Shown here in pieces: positions 39,604 to 48,710 of a stretch of 64,000 bases of DNA. Position numbers and translations under genes: made by a program. Source of the stretch: Occultella aeris (lineage in GTDB: Bacteria; Actinomycetota; Actinomycetes; Actinomycetales; Beutenbergiaceae); the NCBI RefSeq assembly GCF_902703175.1, contig NZ_CACRYJ010000055.1:32395-96394 (forward strand), read 5' to 3'. Each line of letters begins with the position of its first letter. Within the stretch, counting starts at the first letter, position 1. The notes below the pieces were generated by a model. The model worked only from the letters and a program-made list of their open reading frames with translations, did not search any database and had not been told where the DNA came from.

Positions 39604-40641
39604 ATGGATCTCGGCATCGTCCTGCAGACCAACCCGCCCGCCTCGCGCGTGGTCGAGCTGACCGTGGCCGCGGAGGAGGCCGGCTTCTCCCACGTGTGGA
39701 CGTTCGACTCGCACGTGCTCTGGGAGGAACCGTTCGTCATCTACTCCGCGATGCTCGCCCGCACGCAGCGGGTGATCGTCGGCCCGATGGTGACGAACCC
39801 GGCCACCCGGGACTGGAGCGTCCTGGCGTCGATGTTCGCGACCCTGAACGAGATGTACGGCAACCGCACCATCTGCGGGATCGGGCGCGGCGACTCGGCC
39901 GTGCGGGTGCAGGGCGGCAGGCCGACCACCCTGGCCAGCCTGCGGGAGTCGGTCCGGGTGATCCGCGAGCTCGCGAACGGCCGCGAGGCGACCGTGGGCG
40001 AGAAGACGCTGCGGATCCCGTGGATCACCTCCTCCGAGCTCGAGGTGTGGGTGGCCGCGTACGGGCCGAAGGCGCTCGCCCTGGCCGGGGAGGTCGGGGA
40101 CGGGTTCATCCTGCAGCTGGCCGACCCGGAGATCGCGTCGTGGATGATCGCGGCGGTCCGAGGCGCCGCCGAGGCGGTGGGCCGGGATCCGGGCGACATC
40201 AAGTTCTGCGTCGCTGCACCCGCGTACGTGGTGCCCGACGGCGGCCCGCAGGCTCGGGCGCACGCGCTGGAGCAGTGCCGGTGGTTCGGTGGGATGGTCG
40301 GCAACCACGTCGCCGACATCGTCGCTCGCTATGGCACCGGGCCCGCTGGTGACGGCGGTGCGGGCGTGGTGCCGCAGGCGCTCACGGACTACATCAAGGG
40401 CCGGGAGGGCTACGACTACGCCGAGCACGGCCGGGCCGGGAACACGCACACGCAGTTCGTGCCGGACGAGATCGTGGAGCGGTTCTGCATCATCGGCACC
40501 CCGGACGAGCACATCGCCAAACTTGAGGTGCTGGCCGATCTCGGGGTGGACCAGTTCAGCGCCTACCTCCAGCACGACGCCATCGACGCCACGCTGGCCG
40601 CCTACGGCGAGCACGTGATCGACGCCTTCGCCACAGTATGA
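39604..40641 (+). CDS. LLM-class F420-type oxidoreductase of the pyrimidine/hydantoin operon
   Basis: The 345-residue luciferase-like barrel has LGIVLQTNPPASRVVELTVA, FSHVWTFDSHVLWEEPFVIY and GIGRGDSAVRV. It fits the LLM subgroup annotated F420-dependent (CPS_4043-type) that is repeatedly found beside dihydropyrimidinase genes. It lies 17 bases after dihydropyrimidinase with AGAAGGAG before its ATG. Its reaction is not established. As the only redox enzyme in the operon it could act on the ring before hydrolysis. RutA, a flavin pyrimidine oxygenase, belongs to the same superfamily, so an oxygenase role is the alternative. Confidence 0.8.
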   Translation: MDLGIVLQTNPPASRVVELTVAAEEAGFSHVWTFDSHVLWEEPFVIYSAMLARTQRVIVGPMVTNPATRDWSVLASMFATLNEMYGNRTICGIGRGDSAVRVQGGRPTTLASLRESVRVIRELANGREATVGEKTLRIPWITSSELEVWVAAYGPKALALAGEVGDGFILQLADPEIASWMIAAVRGAAEAVGRDPGDIKFCVAAPAYVVPDGGPQARAHALEQCRWFGGMVGNHVADIVARYGTGPAGDGGAGVVPQALTDYIKGREGYDYAEHGRAGNTHTQFVPDEIVERFCIIGTPDEHIAKLEVLADLGVDQFSAYLQHDAIDATLAAYGEHVIDAFATV

Positions 40642-40672
40642 CGGCACCGGTCGCGATCGGACGGGGTCGCCG

Positions 40673-41626
40673 ATGAGCGAGCACACCGCGGCGACCGCGA
40701 TCGCCGAGCGCACCGCCGACCCCGCGGCGGCGCTGACCACGCCCACCCGGGAGGCTTCCGGCCGGGCGCGGCGCCTGCTGATGGGTCTGCTCGGGATCCT
40801 GGCCGTTGGCGTGCTGTGGGAGGCATACAAGTTCCTCGGCCCGGACGACGGGGTCGTCGTGGCAGGGGTGCGGATCCTGCCGCGGACCACGGACATCGCG
40901 ATGCCGCACCTGTGGGACATGGCCATCCGGATGACCGAACCGGTGACCCGCGCCGACGGCGCGGACCTGCTCTGGGTGGCCACCGCCAAGGCCGCGGCCT
41001 TCAGCCTCGGGGTCGCCGCGCTGAGCTGGGTCATCGGGGTCACAGTCGGCCTGGCGCTGGCCCTGCTCATGCAGCGGCTGCGCACCGCCGAGTCCGCGAT
41101 CCTGCCCTGGGTGGTGCTGTCCCAGACGGTGCCGCTGATCGCGCTCGCACCGCTGGTGCGGAACTGGGGCTCCAAGCTGTCCCTCGGCCCGATTTCCTGG
41201 GAGAACTGGATGTCGGTGGCGGTCATCGCGTCCTACCTGGCCTTCTTCCCCGTGGCGGTCGGTGCCCTGCGCGGCCTGAAGTCCCCCGACGCGATCCACG
41301 CGGACCTGCTGCGCTCCTACGCCGCGTCCTGGTGGCAGACCCTGATCAAGCTGCGGCTGCCGGCGAGCGTGCCGTACCTGCTGCCGGCGCTGCGCCTGGC
41401 CGCCGCGAACGCCGTCATCGGCACCGTGGTGGCGGAGGTGTCCATCGGTCTGCGTGGCGGCATCGGCCGGATGATCCTCGAGTTCGCGCAGTCCGCGGCC
41501 GGGGACCCACCGAAGTCGTGGGCGCCGATCTTCGGCGCCATCTGCCTCGGCCTGCTCGCCGCCGGTGCGGTCGCGCTGCTCGGCCTGGCGCTGCGCCGCT
41601 ACCGACGAGGAGAGGAACCAGCATGA
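40673..41626 (+). CDS. ABC transporter permease (NitT/TauT/ThiX type), first
   Basis: The 317-residue membrane protein has about six to seven helices after a hydrophilic N-terminus and the BPD_transp_1 EAA loop (LLRSYAASWWQTLIKLRLPA). It belongs to the nitrate/taurine/thiamine-precursor importer class. Its stop overlaps the ATPase start (ATGA, 41623-41626). Confidence 0.88.
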   Translation: MSEHTAATAIAERTADPAAALTTPTREASGRARRLLMGLLGILAVGVLWEAYKFLGPDDGVVVAGVRILPRTTDIAMPHLWDMAIRMTEPVTRADGADLLWVATAKAAAFSLGVAALSWVIGVTVGLALALLMQRLRTAESAILPWVVLSQTVPLIALAPLVRNWGSKLSLGPISWENWMSVAVIASYLAFFPVAVGALRGLKSPDAIHADLLRSYAASWWQTLIKLRLPASVPYLLPALRLAAANAVIGTVVAEVSIGLRGGIGRMILEFAQSAAGDPPKSWAPIFGAICLGLLAAGAVALLGLALRRYRRGEEPA

Positions 41627-42504
41627 GCACCACCGAGACGACGGCTCCGCCCGAGCGTGCCGGCGCGAGCGCCCCAGCGGTCACCGTCGCCGGCCTGCAC
41701 AAGACGTTCACCACGAAGGAGGGCCGGACCCAGGCCCTCACGGGCATCGACCTGCAGGTCGCGGCAGGGGAGTTCGTGTCCCTGATCGGGCCGTCCGGAT
41801 GCGGCAAGAGCACCCTGCTTCGGATCATCGCCGACCTCGAACGGCCAACCACGGGCGAGGTGAGGGTGTTCGGGACCTCCGCGCCGCAGGCCCGCTTGGA
41901 CAAGGCCTACGGCATCGCGTTCCAACAGGCCGGGCTGCTCGGCTGGCGCACGGTCGCCGCGAACGTCGAACTGCCACTCGAGCTGCACGGTGTGGGTAGG
42001 GCCGCGCGGCGGGTCCGGTCCACCGAACTGCTCGAACTGGTCGGACTGAGCGACTTCGCGGCCCGGTTCCCCGACCAACTCTCCGGCGGCATGCAGCAGC
42101 GGGTGGCGATCGCCCGAGCCTTGGCGGAGCGACCCCGGCTGCTGCTCATGGACGAACCGTTCGGTGCCCTCGACGAGATGACCCGGGAACGGATGCAGAC
42201 CGAGCTGGCGCGGATCAGCGCCGAGACCGGCGCCGCCGTCGTGTTCGTGACCCACTCCATCTCGGAGGCCGCCTTCCTCTCCGACCGGGTCGTCGTGATG
42301 TCACCTCGGCCCGGCCGGATCACCACCACGGTGACGACCGGTCTCGGGCCCGTGGGGCAGCGCACCGACGCCCTGCGCGAGGATCCGCGCTTCTTCGAGG
42401 CGGTCACCGCGGTCCGCGAGGGTCTGCACGCGGGCAGCGCCGGCACGCCGGCCCCCGACGCCGGGACGGACGGCCGGTCCGACAGCACCAGGCCGGCGAC
42501 ATGA
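41623..42504 (+). CDS. ABC transporter ATPase (NitT/TauT type)
   Basis: The 293-residue ATPase shows Walker A GPSGCGKST, signature LSGGMQQR, Walker B LLLMDEPFGALDEMTRE and the H-loop VTHSISEAAFLSDRVVVMSP, all typical of NitT/TauT/Thi importers. It overlaps both permease genes by ATGA. It energises uptake through the two flanking permeases. Confidence 0.92.
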   Translation: MSTTETTAPPERAGASAPAVTVAGLHKTFTTKEGRTQALTGIDLQVAAGEFVSLIGPSGCGKSTLLRIIADLERPTTGEVRVFGTSAPQARLDKAYGIAFQQAGLLGWRTVAANVELPLELHGVGRAARRVRSTELLELVGLSDFAARFPDQLSGGMQQRVAIARALAERPRLLLMDEPFGALDEMTRERMQTELARISAETGAAVVFVTHSISEAAFLSDRVVVMSPRPGRITTTVTTGLGPVGQRTDALREDPRFFEAVTAVREGLHAGSAGTPAPDAGTDGRSDSTRPAT

Positions 42505-43259
42505 ACGTCGTGGCCCGCCGGGTGCTGCCACCGGTGCTCCTCGGCGTCGCGGTGCTCGCGGCGTGGCAGATCCTGGTCACGGTGCTCGCGATCCCGCAGA
42601 TCGTGCTGCCGAGCCCGGCGGCCATCCTCGCCGAGACCCTCGCCTACATCCCGGTGCTCTTCTCGGCGGCCCTGGTGACCGGCTGGAACGCGCTCGTCGG
42701 CCTCGTGGTGGGCAGCCTGCTCGGGATCGGGCTCGCTCTGGTGGCGGCGAGCGTGCGGGTCTTCGACGAGCTGACGACGCCGCTGGTCGCCGCGCTCGCG
42801 GTGATCCCGATCGTGGCCCTCGCGCCGGTGCTCTACACGATGTACGGCGCGGATGTGCAGTCCGCCCGGCAGGTCGTGGCCGGAATCAGCGTCTTCGTAC
42901 CGGTGTTCCTGAACACGCTGCGCGGGCTGCGCCAGACCCGGCCCGTGCACCGCGACCTGATGCGCGCCTACGCAGCCACCCGCTGGCAGGCGATGCGAAC
43001 GGTGACCCTGCCCACCGCTCGTCCGTTCATCTTCACCGGTCTGCGGATCGCGTCCTCCCTGTCCGTGATCGCAGCCCTCGTGGCCGAGTACTTCGGCGGG
43101 CCCCGCGGTGGCCTCGGCACCTTCATCACGGCATCCGTGGCGGGCAGCGACTACGCGAGAGCCTGGTCCTACGTGCTCGCCTCGATCGTGCTCGGCCTCC
43201 TGTTCTACCTGGCCGCGCTCGCCGTCGAGAACCTCGCCGTGCGGCACCGCCCCGCCTGA
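42501..43259 (+). CDS. ABC transporter permease (NitT/TauT/ThiX type), second
   Basis: The 252-residue membrane protein has about six helices and an EAA loop (MRAYAATRWQAMRTVTLPTA). Two different permeases in one cassette imply a heterodimeric channel. It overlaps the ATPase stop by ATGA. Confidence 0.9.
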   Translation: MNVVARRVLPPVLLGVAVLAAWQILVTVLAIPQIVLPSPAAILAETLAYIPVLFSAALVTGWNALVGLVVGSLLGIGLALVAASVRVFDELTTPLVAALAVIPIVALAPVLYTMYGADVQSARQVVAGISVFVPVFLNTLRGLRQTRPVHRDLMRAYAATRWQAMRTVTLPTARPFIFTGLRIASSLSVIAALVAEYFGGPRGGLGTFITASVAGSDYARAWSYVLASIVLGLLFYLAALAVENLAVRHRPA

Positions 43260-43347
43260 GGCGACCACCGCCGTCGACCGCTACCAGGAGCCACACCCGA
43301 TACGAACTCCCGAGGCACACCCGCACCACCAACCGGAAGGAACCACG

Positions 43348-44511
43348 ATGAGGCACTCCAGACGACTGGCCATCGGCGCCAGCGCGATCGCGGCGGCGCT
43401 ACTACTGGCCGCCTGTACCGTCGACGACGGCGGTGACGACGGCACCGGTTCGGGTGCGACCGGCGGGGGAGACGACGGTGAGCTGACCGAGGTCCGGCTG
43501 CAGCTGCAGTGGCTCACCCAGGGGCAGTTCGCGGGCTACTTCGCTGCCCAGGACCAGGGCTACTTCGCCGACGAGGGCCTCGAGGTCGAGATCGTCGAGA
43601 GCGGCGGCGACATCGTGCCACAGGACGCCCTGGTCAACGGGGACGTCGACTATGCGATCGCCTGGGTGCCGAAGGTGCTCGGTTCCATCGAGCAGGGCGC
43701 GAACATCACGAACATCGCCCAGATCTTCGAGAGGTCCGGCACGCTGCAGGTGTCCATGGCCGACTCCGGGATCGAGACGATCGCCGACTTCGAGGGCCGC
43801 CGGATCGGGTCCTGGGGCTTCGGGAACGAGTGGGAGATCTTCGCCGCGCTCTCCCAGGAGGGCTTGAGCGTCGACGACATCGAGCTCGTCACCCAGGGCT
43901 TCGACATGCTCGGGTTCCTCTCCGGTGACATCGAGGCCGCGCAGGCGATGACCTACAACGAGTACGCGCAGGTGCTCGAGACGCTCAACCCGGACACCGG
44001 TGAGCTGTACCAGCCGGAGGACCTGAACGTCATCGACTACAACGAGGTCGGGTCCGCGATGCTGCAGGACGCCATCTGGGCGGACACCGAGCGGCTCGCG
44101 GACGAGGATGGCTTCGCCGAGACCACCGTCGCGTTCCTACGTGCGGTCATCCGCGGGTGGGTCTACGCCCGGGACAACCCTGCCGAGACCGCCACGATCG
44201 TCACGAATGCCGGGTCCACCCTCGGTGAGAGCCACCAGCTCTGGATGACGAACGAGACGAACCGGCTCATCTGGCCGTCCACGAACGGCATCGGGCTCGT
44301 TGACCAGGCCACCTGGGACAACACCGTGGACATGGCCCTGCAGACCCAGAACGAGACCGGCTCCACGCTGATCACCGCCGCGCCGCCGGAGACCGCGCTG
44401 GACATGCAATACATCGAGCAGGCGCTCGAGGACGTGGAGGCGGAGGGCTTGGACGTGACGGGCGCCGACTTCCAGCCGATCGAGGTGGAACTGGTCGAGG
44501 GCGGCAACTAG
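43348..44511 (+). CDS. NMT1/THI5-like substrate-binding lipoprotein
   Basis: The 387-residue protein has a lipobox (ALLLAAC, Cys 23), an acidic Gly-rich tether, and the NMT1/THI5-type domain (LQLQWLTQGQFAGYFAAQDQ, GYFADEGLEVEIV) used for pyrimidine-like ligands. It would deliver a pyrimidine, hydantoin or carbamoyl compound to the two permeases. GGAAGGAA precedes its ATG, and it is the last gene before the hairpin at 44550-44586. Confidence 0.88.
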   Translation: MRHSRRLAIGASAIAAALLLAACTVDDGGDDGTGSGATGGGDDGELTEVRLQLQWLTQGQFAGYFAAQDQGYFADEGLEVEIVESGGDIVPQDALVNGDVDYAIAWVPKVLGSIEQGANITNIAQIFERSGTLQVSMADSGIETIADFEGRRIGSWGFGNEWEIFAALSQEGLSVDDIELVTQGFDMLGFLSGDIEAAQAMTYNEYAQVLETLNPDTGELYQPEDLNVIDYNEVGSAMLQDAIWADTERLADEDGFAETTVAFLRAVIRGWVYARDNPAETATIVTNAGSTLGESHQLWMTNETNRLIWPSTNGIGLVDQATWDNTVDMALQTQNETGSTLITAAPPETALDMQYIEQALEDVEAEGLDVTGADFQPIEVELVEGGN

Positions 44512-44549
44512 CGGCCATCGGGCCGGTCACGGGCCAACCTCTCCCACGC

Positions 44550-44586
44550 GGGTCGTACCCGGCGATAGCCTCGCCGGGTACGACCC
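44550..44586 (+). terminator. Perfect 16-bp hairpin between importer and aminotransferase genes
   Basis: GGGTCGTACCCGGCGA (44550-44565) and its exact complement (44571-44586) flank the loop TAGCC. It is the most stable hairpin I see in the window and should end or attenuate the operon, and it lies 22 bases before the aminotransferase start. Confidence 0.65.
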
Positions 44587-44608
44587 ACTCCAGAACAGAA
44601 GGTCATCG

Positions 44609-45928
44609 ATGACTGAATCCGATCTCGGCGCCGAGGCACTGGCGCTGGACAAGCAGGTCTTCCACTCCTGGTCCGCGCAGGCGCACCTGAACCCGATCGC
44701 GATCGCCCGCGGCCTGGGCTCGCGGCTCTGGGACCACGCCGGCCGCGAGTACCTGGACTTCTCCTCCCAGATGGTCAACGTCAACATCGGGCACAGTCAC
44801 CCGAAGGTGGTCGCCGCGATCGCCGAGCAGGCCGCCGAACTGGCCACCATCGCGCCGCCGACGGCGAACCTGGTGCGGGGCCGCGCCGTCGCCGAGATCC
44901 TGCGGCACGCACCCGAGGGCTTCACGAAGGTGTTCCTCACCAACGGTGGGGCGGACGCCGTCGAGAATGCGATCCGGATGGCCCGCCTGCACACCGGCCG
45001 GGACAAGGTGCTGTCCACCTACCGCAGCTACCACGGGAACACGGGCGCCGCCGTCGTCGCCACCGGGGACTGGCGCCGGATCCCCAACGAGTACGCCCGC
45101 GGGCACGTGCACTTCTTCGGGCCGTTCCCGTACCGCTCGGAGTTCTGGTCGGACTCACCCGAGCAGGAGACCGAGCGTGCCCTGCACCACCTCGAGCGGG
45201 TCATCCTCAGCGAGGGCCCGGACTCGATCGCGGCGATCCTGCTCGAGACCGTGCCCGGCACCGCCGGAGTGCTCGTGCCACCGCCCGGGTACCTCTCCGG
45301 GGTCCGGGAACTGGCCACTCGGCACGGCATCATGCTCATCCTGGATGAGGTCATGGCCGGGTTCGGCCGCACCGGGCACTGGCTCGCCCTGGACGGGGTC
45401 GACGGCGGCACGGTGGTCCCGGACCTGGTCACCTTCGCCAAGGGGGTCAACTCCGGCTACGTGCCCGTCGGCGGGGTGATGATCTCCGAGCCGATCACCA
45501 AGACCTTCGACGACACGGTGTTCCCCGGTGGGCTCACCTACTCGGGGCACCCGCTCGCCGCGGCGTCCATCCTCGCGGCTCTGCAGGCCATGGAGTCCGA
45601 GGGCATCGTGGTCAACGCGAATCGGATCGGGACCGACGTGCTCGGTCCGGGCCTGCGCGCGCTCGCCGCGAAGCACCCGATCATCGGCGAGGTGCGAGGG
45701 ATGGGCGTGTTCTGGGCGCTCGACCTGGTCACCGATCCGCAGGCGCGCACCCCGGTGCCGGCGGCAACGGTCGGGGCGATCAAGGCGGCGTGCGCGGACC
45801 GCGGCCTGCTCGTGTTCGCCGCCGAGAACCGGATCCACGTGGTGCCGCCGTGCATCGTGACGGATGACGAGGTGGCCCAGGCGCTCGCGATCTACGACGA
45901 GGTGTTCGGCGAGGTCGGAGCGGGCTGA
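44609..45928 (+). CDS. Class III aminotransferase (omega-amino acid:pyruvate type)
   Basis: The 439-residue PLP enzyme has the class III pattern: FLTNGGADAVENAIRMARLH (phosphate-binding region), MLILDEVMAGFGRTG (the D that binds the pyridine nitrogen) and VTFAKGVNSGYVPVG with the Schiff-base lysine. In this locus it fits removal of the amino group from beta-alanine or beta-aminoisobutyrate released by the amidohydrolase. GAAGG precedes the ATG. It is separated from the transporter genes by the strong hairpin, so its expression may be set by readthrough or its own promoter. Confidence 0.88.
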   Translation: MTESDLGAEALALDKQVFHSWSAQAHLNPIAIARGLGSRLWDHAGREYLDFSSQMVNVNIGHSHPKVVAAIAEQAAELATIAPPTANLVRGRAVAEILRHAPEGFTKVFLTNGGADAVENAIRMARLHTGRDKVLSTYRSYHGNTGAAVVATGDWRRIPNEYARGHVHFFGPFPYRSEFWSDSPEQETERALHHLERVILSEGPDSIAAILLETVPGTAGVLVPPPGYLSGVRELATRHGIMLILDEVMAGFGRTGHWLALDGVDGGTVVPDLVTFAKGVNSGYVPVGGVMISEPITKTFDDTVFPGGLTYSGHPLAAASILAALQAMESEGIVVNANRIGTDVLGPGLRALAAKHPIIGEVRGMGVFWALDLVTDPQARTPVPAATVGAIKAACADRGLLVFAAENRIHVVPPCIVTDDEVAQALAIYDEVFGEVGAG

Positions 45929-46116
45929 ACGATCCCGGGCAGCGCGCTCCGCGAGTGGCTCCGCGGCATGGCGTGCGATGGTGAAGGCGAAGTGATCGCC
46001 GATCGCAATCCTCGGCGACCATGCGTGAGATGTGTCCGCCGAGGGTGAGCCCACGCAGAACGGAAAGCACCTCGAGATCGAGCAGGTGAGGGAGTTCCTC
46101 CGGATCCGCTGACCTC
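45929..46116. other. Intergenic stretch between convergent aminotransferase and pyrE
   Basis: No intact gene is visible. On the plus strand, 46029-46112 reads as a 27-codon open stretch ending EIEQVREFLRIR-stop, which resembles the C-terminus of the GNAT protein encoded at 48711-49412 (EPVREFLRIS-stop) and may be a worn remnant or chance. Confidence 0.25.
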
Positions 46117-46647
46117 CTACCTGGCGCGGGCGTCCAGCTGCGCCTTGGTCAGCACGGGGCGCACCTCAAGCCCGACGTCGGCCAGCGGGTTCAGGCCGAC
46201 GGGCGACCGGTCGATCGCGCAGACCACCACGGCGACGACCGCGCCGCGTTCTCGCAGGGCCGTCGTCGCGGCACGGACCGCGCCACCGGTGGTGATCACG
46301 TCCTCGATCAGTGTCACCCGTCGGCCGGCCACGTCCGGACCTTCGGCCAGTTTGCAGGTGCCGTAGTCCTTGGCCTCCTTGCGGACGAAGAGCGCCGGAA
46401 TGCCCGTCTTCGCCGACACCATGGTCGCGATCGGCACGCCGCCGAGCTCGAGTCCGCCGAGGAGCTCGGTGCCCTCAGGCAGCAGGTCGACCAGCTGGTC
46501 GGCGACCCGGTCCAGCAGCCGCGGGTCGGCCTCGAAGAGGTACTTGTCGAAGTACTCGTTCGACACCAGACCGGACCGGAGCGTGAACTCGCCGCTCAGG
46601 CGGCAGACGGCATCGATGTCAGCGGCGAGGGTCTCATCAGCAGCCAT
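46117..46647 (-). CDS. pyrE: Orotate phosphoribosyltransferase
   Basis: The 176-residue type I phosphoribosyltransferase has the OPRTase pattern SGLVSNEYFDKYLFEADPRL, GLELGGVPIATMVS, FVRKEAKDYGT and the PRPP loop VTLIEDVITTGGAV. It makes OMP from orotate and PRPP in de novo pyrimidine synthesis. It is leaderless, with TAGCCT 7 bases before its ATG. It is convergent with the aminotransferase of the pyrimidine-degrading locus, so synthesis and breakdown genes are neighbours here. Confidence 0.93.
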   Translation of the reverse strand: MAADETLAADIDAVCRLSGEFTLRSGLVSNEYFDKYLFEADPRLLDRVADQLVDLLPEGTELLGGLELGGVPIATMVSAKTGIPALFVRKEAKDYGTCKLAEGPDVAGRRVTLIEDVITTGGAVRAATTALRERGAVVAVVVCAIDRSPVGLNPLADVGLEVRPVLTKAQLDARAR

Positions 46648-46654
46648 GCGCCAG

Positions 46655-46660
46655 AGGCTA
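46655..46660 (-). promoter_or_regulatory. -10 box of a leaderless promoter for pyrE
   Basis: On the minus strand TAGCCT ends 7 bases before the ATG at 46647. Confidence 0.5.
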
Positions 46661-46689
46661 CCGGGCGCTCCGATGGCCGACGGGCCGGC

Positions 46690-48546
46690 TCACGGACAGT
46701 TCGGCTCGGACGCCAGCCCCGCGAGCCGGTCCTGGGTCCAACGCACAACGTCCTCGTTCAGCTGCGCCCTGGGTGCGAGCACGCTCATGTGCGACCCGTC
46801 GGGATAGCCGTGGAACTCGACGTCGACATCCATCCCGCAGAGCTGCTCGACATAGGCGGTGTTGATGTGGAACGGGATCACCTCGTCCGCCTCGCCCTGG
46901 CCGATGAACAGCGGGGCGGCCCAGGGGCCGGTGGCGGTGTTCTCGGTCAGCCGATCCCCGAAGGTACCGGCGAGCGCGTCCGGGTCGATGATCGGCTGGT
47001 CCCGCGCCACCGACAACCCCGCGAGGATCGTGACGAGCGTGCCACCCTCGCCGGTGCAGCGCGAGGCCGCCTCACGCACGATCGTGCGGCCGGCCGGCAC
47101 CACGGTGTCCTCGAAGTCCAGGTCCGGGTAGTACCCGGTGTAGGAGTCCACGACGAACGCGATCCCCAGCGTCGCGCCGGCTGCGTCCGGATGAGCCAGC
47201 ACGGTCTCGGCGATCGCGCGCGGATCGCTCGCCGGGGACAGCGCGGCCGTGCCGAGGACGTTCAGGTCCGGTGCGTAGTCAGCGGCCAGCTGCCCGGCCC
47301 ACAGTGCCCCGTGCCCGCCCTGGGAGTGTCCCCAGATGACCGTCTCCTCCGACAGCGACACCTCGGTCAGCTGCCGGGCGGCTCGGGCGGCGTCCAGCAC
47401 CGCGCGCCCCTCGGCCTCCCCGATCAGGTACGGCGTCGCACCCTCGGCTCCCATGCCCGGGTAGTCGGTGGCGACCATGGCCCAGCCCAGTTCGGCGAGC
47501 CGGTCGGCCCCGGGTTCGCCGCCGAGGACCAACGCGTCGGGCCCGATCGAAGGTGCGCAGGCCCGGGCGATTCCCACCGTGCCGTGCGCCCAGGTGATCA
47601 GCGGCACTGGCCCGCCGGCGCCCTCGGGCACGGCAAGGATGCCGCTGCTGGCCACGATGTCGCCCCACCCGTTCGTGGTGGTGTAGTAGATCCGGTACCC
47701 GGTCATGCCGTCCGGCAGGTTGCCCGAGTACTCGTCCCAGCGGATCAGCTCGCCGGCGGTATCCGGCAACTCGTCCGGGGTGTCGTAGAAGGGGTCGAGC
47801 ACTGGCGCACCTGATCGGAGCGTGTGGCTCACCCACCCCGCGCCGACCGCCAGGGCGAGCACGCACGCGGCTCCGACCCAGCGGACCGCCGACGAGCGGC
47901 GGCGCTCGTGCGCAGCGGCCGGCCGCTCGGGCCGCAGCACCGTCGTCACGGCCCGGATCAGCAACGTCACCCCGAAGATGGCGGTCCGCCCGCCGAAGAG
48001 CACGGCGATCACGATCAACGTCGCGTCGGGCCAGAGCAGCGCGAGCACCCCGAAGACGATCTCGGCGATCCCGAGCACCGCCTCGGGGGCGAGCCGCCAC
48101 GTCCTGACCCGCCCGCCGCGGAGCACGGACCCCACGCCGGACACGATGAGCGCGATCGCCACGACCGGCCCGAACACCCCGACGTGCCGCCCGAGCCACG
48201 CGGCCAGCAGGACGCCGACGACGATCCAGAACCAGGGCAGCAGCCGGTCCGGCAGCGAGCGCCGCGCTTCGGCATCCTCGGACCGGCGCCGCACCAGGTC
48301 GGCGACGCCGGCGACGACGCAGCTCACTCCGATGTAGAGGCCGAGGACGTGCAGGGCGGCCAGCGGTCGGATGACCAGCAGCAGGCCGGCGAGAACCAGC
48401 ACCACGCCGAGCAGCGCCGACACCCACGACGGCGCTCGGGCCGTCAGCCACGGCAGCGCCCGGATCCGGTCCCGCCAGCCCCCGGTCCGACCCGCAGGAT
48501 CGTCGGATCGCTCGTTCCGATCGGGCTGGTCGCGGTCCGTGGTCAT
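46690..48546 (-). CDS. Fusion of DUF308/HdeD-like membrane domain and secreted-type lipase/esterase
   Basis: The 618-residue protein has six or seven short hydrophobic helices in residues ~38-215 (WVSALLGVVLVLAGLLLVIR, LLPWFWIVVGVLLAAWLG, EIVFGVLALLWPDATLIVIA), resembling DUF308/HdeD. Another transmembrane segment follows at ~235-255. An alpha/beta hydrolase is placed after it (WGHSQGGHGALWAG, nucleophile S408; late DGSHMSV for the His), similar to secretory lipases of the LIP type. The start at 48546 is favoured by GAAGG upstream. The hydrolase should face outside. The fusion is unusual in my experience; substrate unknown. Confidence 0.75.
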   Translation of the reverse strand: MTTDRDQPDRNERSDDPAGRTGGWRDRIRALPWLTARAPSWVSALLGVVLVLAGLLLVIRPLAALHVLGLYIGVSCVVAGVADLVRRRSEDAEARRSLPDRLLPWFWIVVGVLLAAWLGRHVGVFGPVVAIALIVSGVGSVLRGGRVRTWRLAPEAVLGIAEIVFGVLALLWPDATLIVIAVLFGGRTAIFGVTLLIRAVTTVLRPERPAAAHERRRSSAVRWVGAACVLALAVGAGWVSHTLRSGAPVLDPFYDTPDELPDTAGELIRWDEYSGNLPDGMTGYRIYYTTTNGWGDIVASSGILAVPEGAGGPVPLITWAHGTVGIARACAPSIGPDALVLGGEPGADRLAELGWAMVATDYPGMGAEGATPYLIGEAEGRAVLDAARAARQLTEVSLSEETVIWGHSQGGHGALWAGQLAADYAPDLNVLGTAALSPASDPRAIAETVLAHPDAAGATLGIAFVVDSYTGYYPDLDFEDTVVPAGRTIVREAASRCTGEGGTLVTILAGLSVARDQPIIDPDALAGTFGDRLTENTATGPWAAPLFIGQGEADEVIPFHINTAYVEQLCGMDVDVEFHGYPDGSHMSVLAPRAQLNEDVVRWTQDRLAGLASEPNCP

Positions 48547-48697
48547 CGGGCCCTTCACGCTGCTCAGGCACCTCGGTCGGTGGTCGAGACGCAGACTTCC
48601 TCGACGCCGTCCCATTGAACTGGTCCGGTCTGGCGATGTCCAACGCCGTAGCGGCACGAGAGCCGAAATCAGTTGATCCTCGCCGGACGCCTCCCGT

Positions 48698-48703
48698 TAA
48701 GGT
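48698..48703 (+). promoter_or_regulatory. -10 box of a leaderless promoter for the GNAT gene
   Basis: TAAGGT ends 7 bases before the ATG at 48711. Confidence 0.45.
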
Positions 48704-48710
48704 GACGCGC

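Noticed and set aside
46029..46112. Remnant of a second GNAT gene
   Set aside because: Only about 12 residues resemble the GNAT C-terminus, and stops lie directly upstream; kept as a note on the intergenic region only.
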